This document shows positions 9,470 through 18,316 of a stretch of DNA of 64,000 nucleotides, in pieces; positions within the stretch are counted from its first letter, which is position 1, and each line of letters opens with the position of its first letter. Position numbers and translations under genes: made by a program. Source of the DNA: Pontibacter sp. G13 (GTDB lineage Bacteria > Bacteroidota > Bacteroidia > J057); the NCBI RefSeq assembly GCF_031851795.1, contig NZ_CP134696.1, forward strand, positions 3,864,501 to 3,928,500, written 5' to 3'. The notes beneath the pieces are model-generated. The model had not been told where the DNA came from. It made no database searches and worked only from the letters and a program-made list of their open reading frames with translations.

Positions 9470-9733
9470 GGTCCTTGACGTTGGAAAACTCTCGAAAAGC
9501 CCTGCAAAGGTACCAATTCTTTGAATCATGGTCAGGGGTAATTTTCCGAGACCAGACCATCAATTTCGGGATTGGATCGTATGGGAGAAGATAATTCAAG
9601 GGAGGACAATCCGACTCATTTCACTTGGAACGAGAATTGAATGTCTGGCGAAAGGTTGTAGCTAAATGAAAATTTCGCCGCTTCCATACCTGAAAATCCC
9701 TAAATTCGAAGACGCACAAATCTGCAACTGCTT

Positions 9734-11515
9734 ATGACGAAGCAAGTTCCTCCCCTTTATGGAAGGTTTCAGTTTTCCTCCATCGGCTCCTATCTCCAAC
9801 GACTCGGACTGGTGTCAGAGGCATTTATGGGAACGGCACCTTTCAATTCCTATGTCACCACCTTTGATGGAAATCGCCAGTATGGGTTGACAGCGGATGA
9901 ATTGCAGGAACTATTCGTCCATTCACAGGGACAGATTCACACCATGCGTGCTTCCTGTTCAGGACCTGAAAATCGCAGTGTCAATATCAATGTCAAATTC
10001 GCCAAAGGTGAAGAGGCGGGGGAAGGCCAATTTGTGATTGTTGCTCGCAGCCCTTTCGAGAACAGGCAGATCAGCGATATGCTCAATGGCGTTTGGCATC
10101 CTCAAGAACCTGATCAAACCGAGAAGTATGAGAGAATAGGGGAGATCATCACTTTCGTCCGATCAAGAAGAGCCCATTTGGACGAGGAAGAGCGGAAGCG
10201 TGTAGCCAAGGTGCGACTTGCTCCTCCAGCTCCTCCCAAACCCAAGCCCAGTCCGCATATCTATCGACACCAGACGGTTCGGGACCGATTTACCTTCCAA
10301 GACCAGATTCCGATTGGGACTATCCTCAGCATGATGGATCAGATTTCCTATCAATATTTGGGCGGCGCTCCCTTTAATATCAGAATCATCACCAATCAGG
10401 GCGACCCCATTTCTGATTTGAGCCCTAATGGATTAAGGAAATTTTTCGATAAACGCAGAGCCCAAGTCCTCAAGATTCTCATGGATGCTGCCACTGCCAA
10501 AGGAGAATTGGTCGATCTGGTCCTGCTGTATGGTATGATGGCTACCCGTGAAAACGCAGAGTTGCAAGTCAATCACCCCCGCGCCAAAGAAATCCAAAAT
10601 CTAGTCCGCACAACCCTTGAGCAGCGGATCGCCAAAGTCGGTATCTCGGATGAGGTCAGTACTGAGTTATTCCAATTTGAGCGTAGTAATTTTTCCATTG
10701 AACGGGTCATCAAGTTGATGGAGGCGATTTCCTCCAAATATCTGGAGCGACAAAGACCACTGGTTTTCCTGACTACTTTTGATGGAGATATCTATCCGTC
10801 ATTGACGCTGGATCAGGTTGAACGATTGTATACTCGGCTTCACAAGCATACCAGCAATCTGCTATTCGGGGTCAATCATCCCGCAACGAGGCAGACCTTC
10901 AGCTTGCTTTTCCAGTTTGAGACCAAAAATCAGTCCCCTTATGGAAGTGTCAGTATGAGGTGGGGAAGCGAGAAAACGCACCGGATGATTCAAGGTATCA
11001 TCCGCGAACAGCTTCAATTGAAGCCGCTGAATGAACCCATCGAAATTGCCAATACACTTCCCTATGATGGAAAACCCAGTCAAATGGTGATTTCGCCTGT
11101 TTTTGAGGGTCGGGACTTTGACTTTCAACAACGGACGGCATTGATCGCCATGCCACTAGAAGCATATTGGTCGGATACCATTTGGATGCAGATTTCACAG
11201 TCGCTCAAAAACATTGGTTGGGACACGATGCGTGCCGAGGCCTTGTTTGGCAAACAAGTCCTTGAACCTACTTGGAATTGGCTCAATGAGGTGGATTTGC
11301 TTGTGGCAGACCTCACCTACAAGCATCCGGATGTATTCTACAAATTGGGAATGGCCCACACGCTTGGGAAAAAGGTGATCATGATTTCGCAGCATGCACG
11401 GGATTTTCCCCCAGATTTCAAGAAGTTCCCACATATCGTCTATGACAACAATATCCACGGACTTCAGCGTCTCGCCAATCGACTTGTCGAAATCGTCAAA
11501 TCCCAATCCAGCTAG
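9734..11515 (+). CDS. Three-repeat protein with C-terminal deoxyribosyltransferase/TIR-like domain
   Basis: The first part is not a family I recognise. Residues about 12-122, 185-298 and 313-427 are three divergent copies of one roughly 115-residue unit. Each has a helix ending in S-x-x-Y/F-L/M-G, then a strand like APFN..TTFDG, a turn, LTxDxLxxLF, paired strands, and a closing helix. A proline-rich linker (APPAPPKPKPSP, 163-174) joins copies 1 and 2. Residues about 465-590 resemble nucleoside 2-deoxyribosyltransferase/TIR-like NAD-processing folds: TALIAMPLEAYWSDTIW, then VDLLVADLTYKHPDVFYKLG and MAHTLGKKVIMI. Relatives usually read YELG where this reads YKLG, so the expected catalytic Glu is Lys538. 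No signal peptide or membrane segment is seen. It stands alone, divergent from queA. Confidence 0.7.
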   Translation: MTKQVPPLYGRFQFSSIGSYLQRLGLVSEAFMGTAPFNSYVTTFDGNRQYGLTADELQELFVHSQGQIHTMRASCSGPENRSVNINVKFAKGEEAGEGQFVIVARSPFENRQISDMLNGVWHPQEPDQTEKYERIGEIITFVRSRRAHLDEEERKRVAKVRLAPPAPPKPKPSPHIYRHQTVRDRFTFQDQIPIGTILSMMDQISYQYLGGAPFNIRIITNQGDPISDLSPNGLRKFFDKRRAQVLKILMDAATAKGELVDLVLLYGMMATRENAELQVNHPRAKEIQNLVRTTLEQRIAKVGISDEVSTELFQFERSNFSIERVIKLMEAISSKYLERQRPLVFLTTFDGDIYPSLTLDQVERLYTRLHKHTSNLLFGVNHPATRQTFSLLFQFETKNQSPYGSVSMRWGSEKTHRMIQGIIREQLQLKPLNEPIEIANTLPYDGKPSQMVISPVFEGRDFDFQQRTALIAMPLEAYWSDTIWMQISQSLKNIGWDTMRAEALFGKQVLEPTWNWLNEVDLLVADLTYKHPDVFYKLGMAHTLGKKVIMISQHARDFPPDFKKFPHIVYDNNIHGLQRLANRLVEIVKSQSS

Positions 11516-11608
11516 GAACTCCATTCCCAATCATTTTCGGTAACTTTCGACATACAATGGGCGCTGCCAACCCTGCGCCCCTTTCGATGTATCGGACAAC
11601 TGATCTGC

Positions 11609-13501
11609 ATGCGTACCAGGTTTTTTTATGTGTTGGTGGCCCTCCTGATGGTTGGGACCATCGTATTCCGCTGTTCTCAAAGAGCCACTACATGGAGTAG
11701 CTTGGACCCCGAAAACGCATACACGGGAATCGAATCTTGCCAATCCTGCCATCAGCGAATCTATGATTCATTCCTTCAGACCGGCATGGGCAAATCCCTT
11801 TATCGGCCAGATCCTCACCAGCAGATCGAAGACTTTAGGCCCGATGTTGCGGTGCATGACACCTCCCGAAATTTCTGGTATCAGCCACTTTGGAAAGGGG
11901 ATTCCATGTACATCAGGGAGTTTCGGCTGTCGGAAATGGATACGGTGTATGTCCGGGAGGAACGCATAGATTACGTGGTGGGCTCGGGGCATCAAACGCG
12001 ATCGTACTTGATCGAGCGCGAGGGATTTCTTTACGAAGCTCCGATTACCTGGTATGTCCAAGCGGGGATTTGGGATATGAGCCCCGGGTATGCCGAGCAT
12101 AATTCTCGATTTGATCGCGAAGTAGGACAAGATTGCATGGGCTGCCATACCGGGCATATTGATTATGTAGAAGGCTCCAAAAATCGATACCGATATATTT
12201 CTGCGGGCATAGACTGTGAGAAATGCCACGGCCCGGGTGAAGATCACATTCGGAGGATAGAAGCTGGACAATTGATCGATGTGGGCGAGGAAACGGATTT
12301 TTCGATCGTCAATCCCGCCAAACTCCCAGTGGAGGAACAGTTTTCTGTCTGTCAACAATGCCACTTACAGGGTACCAATGTCTGGAAGTCCAACGCTACG
12401 AGCATTCTGGATTTTAGGCCAGCGATGAAATTGGAGGAAGTAGTAGATGTCTTTTTGGTAGATGATGGACAAACAGAGGACTTTGGGATTGCTTCGCATG
12501 CTGAAAGACTTCAAGCATCTCAATGTTTCATTCAGTCTCAGGGGAAACTGACTTGCACTACTTGCCATGATCCGCACCGCGCACTCGAATCAGGGGACAC
12601 GCAAGTGTACATTCGTCAGTGCCAGCAATGTCATCAATCGGATAAACACCTCACTTGTGGAGTGAATCCAGAGCAAATGGAATCAGCAAAAGGAAATTGT
12701 GTGAGTTGCCACATGCCATCCAGTGGTACATCTGATATTCCCCACGTCCGATTTCACGATCATAAGATCCGTGTCGTGTCTCAGGATACAGTGAAGGTAG
12801 ACGAAGTGATCGAATACTTTAGGTTGTTTCCTGCACAATCTGGCAATGTGTCTCCTTCCATTCAAGGTAGGGCATGGTTGAGTTGGTACGAAGAACAATC
12901 CTCCAGCCCTCAATGGCTAGATTCTGCCTTGTCGAGTCTGAGACCTTCCGATGGTTTTGCTTACGCTAGGGCGCAGTACTATGCTGGCAAATATCAAGAA
13001 GCACTTACCGTATTGAATGCCAGCCCCTCCGAGCCAGCTTCTCAATTTCTGAAAGGAGAAGTGCTGGAGTCAATGGGTAAATTTGCAGAGGCGGAGCAGG
13101 TATTCCGAGGAATATTCGAAGAAAACCCCAATCGTCTTGAAGCAGGATACCGAGCTTTGACTGCTCAGCTGAAGGCGCAAGCGGGGAATCCTCAAATCTT
13201 GGACAGTGTGCAGGCTCAGATTCAACAATTGTTGGCCATCAAGCCATTTGATGTTCGATTTTTGGGTACGAGCGGATTCCTGTATCTCAATCAAGGAAAC
13301 CTCAGATCGGCGGAGCGAATGTTGGTGCAAGCTCTCCGATTGGACCCGGACAATCTGCAAGCGCTGGAAAATATGATCTACACTCAAGCGATGAAAGGGA
13401 ATGAAATTCAGGTGGAAGAATATCTGAATCAACTCCGGAATTTGGGTCCGGATCAGGCTTTGATTGATCGCGTGGAGCAGCAACTGACAGTTTGGAAATA
13501 A
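11609..13501 (+). CDS. Seven-heme c-type cytochrome with C-terminal TPRs
   Basis: The 630-residue protein begins with a hydrophobic export signal or anchor (residues 5-22) followed by Cys22; the context is not a clean lipobox. Seven CxxCH heme-binding motifs are present: CQSCH, CMGCH, CEKCH, CQQCH, CTTCH, CQQCH and CVSCH, all in residues 50-375. Distal His residues such as HTGH and HDPH look like cytochrome c554-type ligands. The last 190 residues contain tetratricopeptide repeats (YYAGKYQEALTVL, FLKGEVLESMGKFAEAEQVF, NLRSAERMLVQALRLDPDNL). The family is periplasmic or surface electron transfer, and the partner is unknown. It may head a run with DUF4286, PrcB-like, M48 and speE genes, with gaps of 8-60 bp. 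Confidence 0.9.
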   Translation: MRTRFFYVLVALLMVGTIVFRCSQRATTWSSLDPENAYTGIESCQSCHQRIYDSFLQTGMGKSLYRPDPHQQIEDFRPDVAVHDTSRNFWYQPLWKGDSMYIREFRLSEMDTVYVREERIDYVVGSGHQTRSYLIEREGFLYEAPITWYVQAGIWDMSPGYAEHNSRFDREVGQDCMGCHTGHIDYVEGSKNRYRYISAGIDCEKCHGPGEDHIRRIEAGQLIDVGEETDFSIVNPAKLPVEEQFSVCQQCHLQGTNVWKSNATSILDFRPAMKLEEVVDVFLVDDGQTEDFGIASHAERLQASQCFIQSQGKLTCTTCHDPHRALESGDTQVYIRQCQQCHQSDKHLTCGVNPEQMESAKGNCVSCHMPSSGTSDIPHVRFHDHKIRVVSQDTVKVDEVIEYFRLFPAQSGNVSPSIQGRAWLSWYEEQSSSPQWLDSALSSLRPSDGFAYARAQYYAGKYQEALTVLNASPSEPASQFLKGEVLESMGKFAEAEQVFRGIFEENPNRLEAGYRALTAQLKAQAGNPQILDSVQAQIQQLLAIKPFDVRFLGTSGFLYLNQGNLRSAERMLVQALRLDPDNLQALENMIYTQAMKGNEIQVEEYLNQLRNLGPDQALIDRVEQQLTVWK

Positions 13502-13552
13502 TCGGGTCCTTTTCCACCGTTTTCCGTAAATAGCAGCAAAATCTAGATACTC

Positions 13553-13876
13553 ATGAAAATTTATAGCGTGTCGGTTTCGGTGCTCAAAGATGTGGAGCCA
13601 GCGTGGAAGGTATGGATGCAAGAAACCCATATTCCTGAGATGATGGCTACAGGTTTTTTTTCTCGATATTTGATGATGAGACTCCTCGAACCGATCGTGG
13701 ATGAGTCCATGGTGACCTACTCGATCCAATATTGGTGTGAAGCCCAATCGGATCTGGATGACTATCTGGAAAAGGCCGCTCCTGCCATGCAGGAAGATCA
13801 TAACAATCGCTTCCCGAACCAATTTGTAGCCTTTAGGACCATTTTGGAACCTATCCAGGAAAGCAAGACCCACTAA
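13553..13876 (+). CDS. DUF4286 family protein
   Basis: The 107-residue protein fits DUF4286: it starts with MKIYSVSVSVLKDVEPAWKV and continues HIPEMMATGFF and SIQYWCEAQSDLDDYL, the family's typical blocks. The predicted fold is a small dimeric alpha-beta barrel (ferredoxin-like); the function of the family is unknown. It has no signal peptide and is presumably cytoplasmic. It sits 51 bp after the multiheme cytochrome and 30 bp before the PrcB-like lipoprotein. Length is normal for the family. Confidence 0.88.
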   Translation: MKIYSVSVSVLKDVEPAWKVWMQETHIPEMMATGFFSRYLMMRLLEPIVDESMVTYSIQYWCEAQSDLDDYLEKAAPAMQEDHNNRFPNQFVAFRTILEPIQESKTH

Positions 13877-13906
13877 TCTCTATCCCCGACTTTCAACTCA
13901 ACTTTT

Positions 13907-14401
13907 ATGAATCGACTATTGCTCATATTGTCTGTCGGTCTGACCATTTTGGTGGCCGCATGCCAAGGAACCAAAATCACGCAGACTGAAGCTTCTAGTT
14001 CCGGTGATACCATTCCATTCGAAGTATTGGAGAAAGGTAGCTACAGTGCGATCGAGCAAGCTGGGCAATACCTGATCGAATCCGAGGCAGATTGGGAGAC
14101 TTGGTGGAAAAAGATTCAGGCGAATCGCGAACCCCTTCCTGAATTGCCAAAGATTGACTTTGAGCAAAAAACACTGGTAGCTTGCTTTATGGGAATGCGT
14201 ACCAATGGAGGCTACAGCATCGAGATTTCGGATATCCGTAAGGACGGAAATGCCCTCAATGTTCAAGTCATCGAACGAGAAGCAGGTGCCAATTGCTTTG
14301 TGACGGAAGCCATTACACATCCATTTGTCATTGTGACAATTGATAAAGTCTCAGGAGCTAAAGCATCCTTCAATTCCACCAAAGAGGTAACTGACTGCTA
14401 A
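13907..14401 (+). CDS. PrcB-like lipoprotein
   Basis: The 164-residue protein has a lipoprotein signal, MNRLLLILSVGLTILVAAC, with Cys19 the likely lipidation site. The mature part (about residues 40-150) matches the PrcB C-terminal domain: SGDTIPFEVL, a 'DWETWW' block, FEQKTLVACFMGMRTNGGYS and a closing FVIVTID strand. In oral treponemes PrcB is part of the dentilisin protease complex; the isolated domain is widespread and its role elsewhere is unknown. It lies 7 bp before an M48 protease gene, a context that would suit a protease partner, but that is inference. Confidence 0.82.
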   Translation: MNRLLLILSVGLTILVAACQGTKITQTEASSSGDTIPFEVLEKGSYSAIEQAGQYLIESEADWETWWKKIQANREPLPELPKIDFEQKTLVACFMGMRTNGGYSIEISDIRKDGNALNVQVIEREAGANCFVTEAITHPFVIVTIDKVSGAKASFNSTKEVTDC

Positions 14402-14408
14402 TCAATCT

Positions 14409-16556
14409 ATGCGATTTTTTCCCACCTGGAAGTTCCTTGCTCCAAACAAGTGGCTACACCTTTGGGCCTTGATGGGGCTTTTAGGTGGGATTCAGTACGC
14501 GTGGGGGCAAACTCTTCCTTACCAACCAGTCAGATCACAAGGGCCAATTCCTGAGTTGTTTCGCAGCAGCTTACAAGAAAAATTCGATGAAATCGCGAGC
14601 GATAGAGTCGAGGAAATGACCGAGTGGGAGTCTGCTTTTCACAAGGAGAATCTGTACCATCTCAATAAGCTGTTACTCAGCGGAAAGGTACTTTACCGAG
14701 ATCCTTTGACAGATTTGGTGAATCGTGTCGCAGATTCCTTGTTGAGGTTTAGGCCGGAACTCCGAAGTCAAATCACGTTCCTGGTAGCCAAATCTGCTAC
14801 AGTAAATGCCTACGCAAGCCAGTATGGATGTATTCTCGTGAATGTGGGTTTGCTCGCTAAGCTCGAAAACGAAGCTCAGTTGGCATTTATCCTCGCACAC
14901 GAGATCTGCCATATCGTAGAATCACACCCCTTCCAGATCTATCGTCTCGAACAAAAGCGGAAGGCACGCGCCCTGATCGCCCAGCGCTTCGGTAGTAATG
15001 CCAATTGGTTGGTAGATCAGAATGCCTACAATCAGCAAAAAGAAGAGGAAGCCGACGCCTGGGGGTTTCAATTGCTGTTGGAAGCCGGATATGACCCCCG
15101 AGAGGCGGCTAGGACGTTTGATATGCTGGAGGAGCCCGGAATCTTGGATGATTCTGCTCGTTTTGCCTCAGAAAGTCTCGGGATTCCCTCCAGTTGGTTC
15201 GAATCTCTCGCTACCCCATCACAATTGAGTGACACACTAGCACCAAGACTGGGAACTCATCCCAGCCCTGCTTTCCGAAAATCTGAAATCAAACGTCGAA
15301 CGCGCCTCCAGCGAATCCGATCAGGAGCGAGTTTTCTGGGGGATTCAACCGAGTTTCTCAGGGTTCAGCGATCAGCCAGGTTTGAGCGAGTGAGGCTATT
15401 GGTGGAATCCCGAGCGTATGCACAGGCCATCGCGGAAATCGGGTTGCTGATGGATCAAAATCCCCATGATTCGTATCTGCTATCATTGATGGCGCATTCG
15501 ATGTATGCCGTAGCACAATACTCCCATGCGGGCAGATTTTGGGATTTGAAAGGTGTACAGGGACCACTCACGCCGCTTGGGACTCGTGTCTCACTTTCCA
15601 TGGAGCGGCTGAATGGAATGAGTTGGGGCTTATTGGCACTAAGTCGACTATCCTCCTATATTCAACAACATCCAAATGCCGCGGAATCTTGGAAACTGAA
15701 GCGAGCGGACCTGCTGGCTGATTTATGGCTGAATTATGATCAGGAACTCGCAGATTGGATGCGATCAGATTATGTCTACGAGCACCTTGAACCAGCTCAT
15801 CAAATTTTGAGACTAGATGAGCGGGTCATGGAAACTGTGGAGGATCCTCATGCGCGGAATGATCTGATTCAACAAAAGATCGCCTATCAGCCCCTCAACC
15901 TGCAAGGGGCCCGGAAAATGGAGAGAAGGATGTACCTCAAGGGATTCAATCTGGGATTGGATCGAGTGGTCTTTGTAGATCCTTTTTACCAAAAGTTGGA
16001 TAGACGCTCCGAACCCAAGGATCAATTTTTCGAAGCAGATCAGGCTGAACTCGAATTTATCCAATTGATAGAGGATCAATCTTTCCAATTGGGACTTTCT
16101 CATGAGATGTTGGCCCCTAGACTGATGAACGACCGACATGAAGAAAATTTTCAAGACGTCACTTTGCTGAATGCATGGATTGCCGAAAAGGGGGTACACG
16201 GAGAGTTGGATTTGATCAGCTTATTTCATGATGATGTCCAATATCTGGTAGACAAGTACGAAACTCCTTATTTCGTTTGGACGGGTGGCGTATCCACCAA
16301 AGAAAACCGGAGTCGTAAAGGCTTGGTTATGGCCGCCGGTGTGCTATTTTTCTACATTCCTCCGGTATTGCCGTACGCCATTTACTATTCATTGACTCCT
16401 CGACATCAACTTGTCCTCTACACCGTGGTCTATGACTTATCCTCAGGCAAAAATCTGCTCCGTATGCCCAAAAGGATCAAGCAAAAAGACCGTAGAGATG
16501 TGCTCAAAGGAGCTACCTATGATCTGATTCTGCAGTTGTCGATGCAAGATCCCTGA
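14409..16556 (+). CDS. Exported M48 family metalloprotease
   Basis: The 715-residue protein has an N-terminal hydrophobic stretch (residues 15-33, ending AWGQ) that fits a signal peptide. The zinc site is clear: His164-Glu165 and His168 in LAHEICH, with the third ligand in EEEADAWGF (Glu212, Asp216). Before it, AKSATVNAYASQYGCILVN is the strand and loop typical of M48. Only residues about 90-310 belong to the protease domain. The remaining 400 residues have TPR-like stretches (RVRLLVESRAYAQAIAEIGLL) and a late hydrophobic segment (MAAGVLFFYIPPVLPYAIYY, near residue 645) whose function I cannot name. The likely role is periplasmic quality control, as in BepA, by family analogy. Confidence 0.88.
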   Translation: MRFFPTWKFLAPNKWLHLWALMGLLGGIQYAWGQTLPYQPVRSQGPIPELFRSSLQEKFDEIASDRVEEMTEWESAFHKENLYHLNKLLLSGKVLYRDPLTDLVNRVADSLLRFRPELRSQITFLVAKSATVNAYASQYGCILVNVGLLAKLENEAQLAFILAHEICHIVESHPFQIYRLEQKRKARALIAQRFGSNANWLVDQNAYNQQKEEEADAWGFQLLLEAGYDPREAARTFDMLEEPGILDDSARFASESLGIPSSWFESLATPSQLSDTLAPRLGTHPSPAFRKSEIKRRTRLQRIRSGASFLGDSTEFLRVQRSARFERVRLLVESRAYAQAIAEIGLLMDQNPHDSYLLSLMAHSMYAVAQYSHAGRFWDLKGVQGPLTPLGTRVSLSMERLNGMSWGLLALSRLSSYIQQHPNAAESWKLKRADLLADLWLNYDQELADWMRSDYVYEHLEPAHQILRLDERVMETVEDPHARNDLIQQKIAYQPLNLQGARKMERRMYLKGFNLGLDRVVFVDPFYQKLDRRSEPKDQFFEADQAELEFIQLIEDQSFQLGLSHEMLAPRLMNDRHEENFQDVTLLNAWIAEKGVHGELDLISLFHDDVQYLVDKYETPYFVWTGGVSTKENRSRKGLVMAAGVLFFYIPPVLPYAIYYSLTPRHQLVLYTVVYDLSSGKNLLRMPKRIKQKDRRDVLKGATYDLILQLSMQDP

Positions 16557-16616
16557 GGCCCACCATCGGATCGCCGAGATTCCGTATTTTCGCCATAGAG
16601 ATCGAAAACGACGACC

Positions 16617-18236
16617 ATGCAAGATTCTCCCACCGACATTGCTGAGGACCAAGAATCCTCCCTTTCCTCCAAATCTCCCGCAGAAATTGGGATTCTATTG
16701 GTTTCTGTAGGGATCATTGCCATCTGTGGCATCCTCTACGAATTGCTGATCAGTAGTATCACTTCCTATTTTCAAGGAAGCAGCATCACCCATTTTTCGA
16801 TTGTGATCGGGTTGTTTCTATCATTCATGGGCGTGGGATCTTACCTGTCGAAATTCATCCGCAAGGACCTATTGCAATGGTTTGTCCGATTCGAAATTTT
16901 ACTTGGGATCATTGGAGGGGTATCCGCCGGATTGTTATATGCGGCATTTTCATTGACGCCCTATTTCTATGCGGTAGCCTTTCTGCTGATCGCTTCACTT
17001 GGCTGTTTGATCGGATTGGAAATTCCCATTCTCACCCGAGTGATGCGAGAGTTTGATTCACTGAAGGATGCAGTCGCCAATGTCTTGGCCTTCGATTACC
17101 TAGGATCGCTAGTCGCTTCTGTGGCATTTCCGCTGATCCTCCTTCCATTTTTGGGGATCATGCGTACGTCCTTTTTCATTGGAATCCTGAACCTATGTGT
17201 GGCTGCCGTGAATATATGGGTGTTCAGAAATGAGCTCAAGCAAGTCCGCAGCTTGTTTGTGAACACCGGCCTTTCTATGCTGCTCCTGATTGTGGGATTT
17301 GCAGGCTCCTTCCAAATCAATGGATTCTTTGAGCAATTCCTTTTCAAGGATGAGGTCATGCTATCCAAGCAATCCACCTATCAGCACATGGTCTTGACCA
17401 AGCGAAATCAAGACATACGATTGTTTATCAATGGAAACCTCCAATTTGCTTCGGTAGACGAACATCGATATCACGAACCGCTAGTTCATGTGCCAATGAC
17501 CATGGCCCTGAAACCTGAGAAGGTGCTGATCCTTGGAGGAGGCGATGGCTTGGCTTTGCGGGAGGTATGGAAACATCAGGAGGTTCAACATGTCGATCTT
17601 GTGGACCTTGATCCTGAAATGACCCACATGGGAACTCGCCATCCTGTTTTCACACGTCTCAATCAGTCTTCTATGCTTGATCCAAGGCTGACGGTGTATA
17701 ATCAGGATGCCTTTCAATTCGTGGAGAAAAGCTCAAATTTTTACGATGTCATCATCATCGACCTGCCTGATCCTAACCATGTCGGCTTGGGGAAATTATA
17801 CGCTAAATCCTTTTACGAATTGATCCGAGATCGACTCTCTCAAGGTGGGGTAATGGTGACTCAATCCACCTCTCCCTATTTTGCAAGACCTGCCTTTTGG
17901 TGTATTCACGAGACCGTGAAATCTGTTTTTCCGACGACTGTTCCCTATCAAGTGTATGTGCCTTCTTTTGGCCAATGGGGATTCAATCTAGCCATGAAAA
18001 CACCGGGAAGAATCAAAGCAGGAAAAGAGGTTTCACCTGCTCAAGACCAGATGACGGACATTCTGGGAGAGCGGCTGTTTGCCGATTCTACCATTACCTA
18101 CCAATTTCTGGCACCCAATATGATTCCCGCTTTGTTCACGTTCGGAGCAGACGTGGCACCTGTTCCTGTGGAGGTCAACCAGATGGACAATCAACAATTG
18201 GTCAGATACTATGACCAAAGCTGGGAGCAATGGTAG
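16617..18236 (+). CDS. speE: Membrane-anchored spermidine synthase-like aminopropyltransferase
   Basis: The 539-residue protein has an N-terminal membrane part with six to seven helices (residues about 25-240) and a C-terminal aminopropyltransferase domain. The latter shows the decarboxylated-SAM site GGGDG (residues 307-311), VDLVDLDPEM, the catalytic-loop block DVIIIDLPDPNHVGLGKLYA, and a late WGFNLAMKTPG. This fused architecture is known for bacterial SpeE-like proteins. Whether the substrate is putrescine or another amine is not shown. It starts 60 bp after the M48 gene stop and is closed by a terminator. No ornithine or arginine decarboxylase gene is in the window. Confidence 0.9.
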   Translation: MQDSPTDIAEDQESSLSSKSPAEIGILLVSVGIIAICGILYELLISSITSYFQGSSITHFSIVIGLFLSFMGVGSYLSKFIRKDLLQWFVRFEILLGIIGGVSAGLLYAAFSLTPYFYAVAFLLIASLGCLIGLEIPILTRVMREFDSLKDAVANVLAFDYLGSLVASVAFPLILLPFLGIMRTSFFIGILNLCVAAVNIWVFRNELKQVRSLFVNTGLSMLLLIVGFAGSFQINGFFEQFLFKDEVMLSKQSTYQHMVLTKRNQDIRLFINGNLQFASVDEHRYHEPLVHVPMTMALKPEKVLILGGGDGLALREVWKHQEVQHVDLVDLDPEMTHMGTRHPVFTRLNQSSMLDPRLTVYNQDAFQFVEKSSNFYDVIIIDLPDPNHVGLGKLYAKSFYELIRDRLSQGGVMVTQSTSPYFARPAFWCIHETVKSVFPTTVPYQVYVPSFGQWGFNLAMKTPGRIKAGKEVSPAQDQMTDILGERLFADSTITYQFLAPNMIPALFTFGADVAPVPVEVNQMDNQQLVRYYDQSWEQW

Positions 18237-18258
18237 CTATTACAGAGAATTTGCTAAA

Positions 18259-18291
18259 AAAATATGGGGCTATCTCGAGAGAGATAGCCCC
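18259..18291. terminator. Terminator between speE and the PNGase F-like gene
   Basis: A perfect 11-bp stem (18266-18276 with 18281-18291) with a GAGA loop is followed, on the minus strand, by a run of seven Ts. It serves the minus-strand gene and may stop plus-strand transcripts too. Confidence 0.8.
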
Positions 18292-18316
18292 AATGTCATT
18301 ATGATAACCGATTACT

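Noticed and set aside
9470-9733. Regulatory sites in the gap between queA and the three-repeat protein gene
   Set aside because: Only an imperfect TAAATTCG was found; no repeats or hairpins that stand out.
13070-13873. Open frame of 267 codons on the minus strand
   Set aside because: It lies across the cytochrome TPR region and the DUF4286 gene, both well supported on the plus strand, and has no family similarity.
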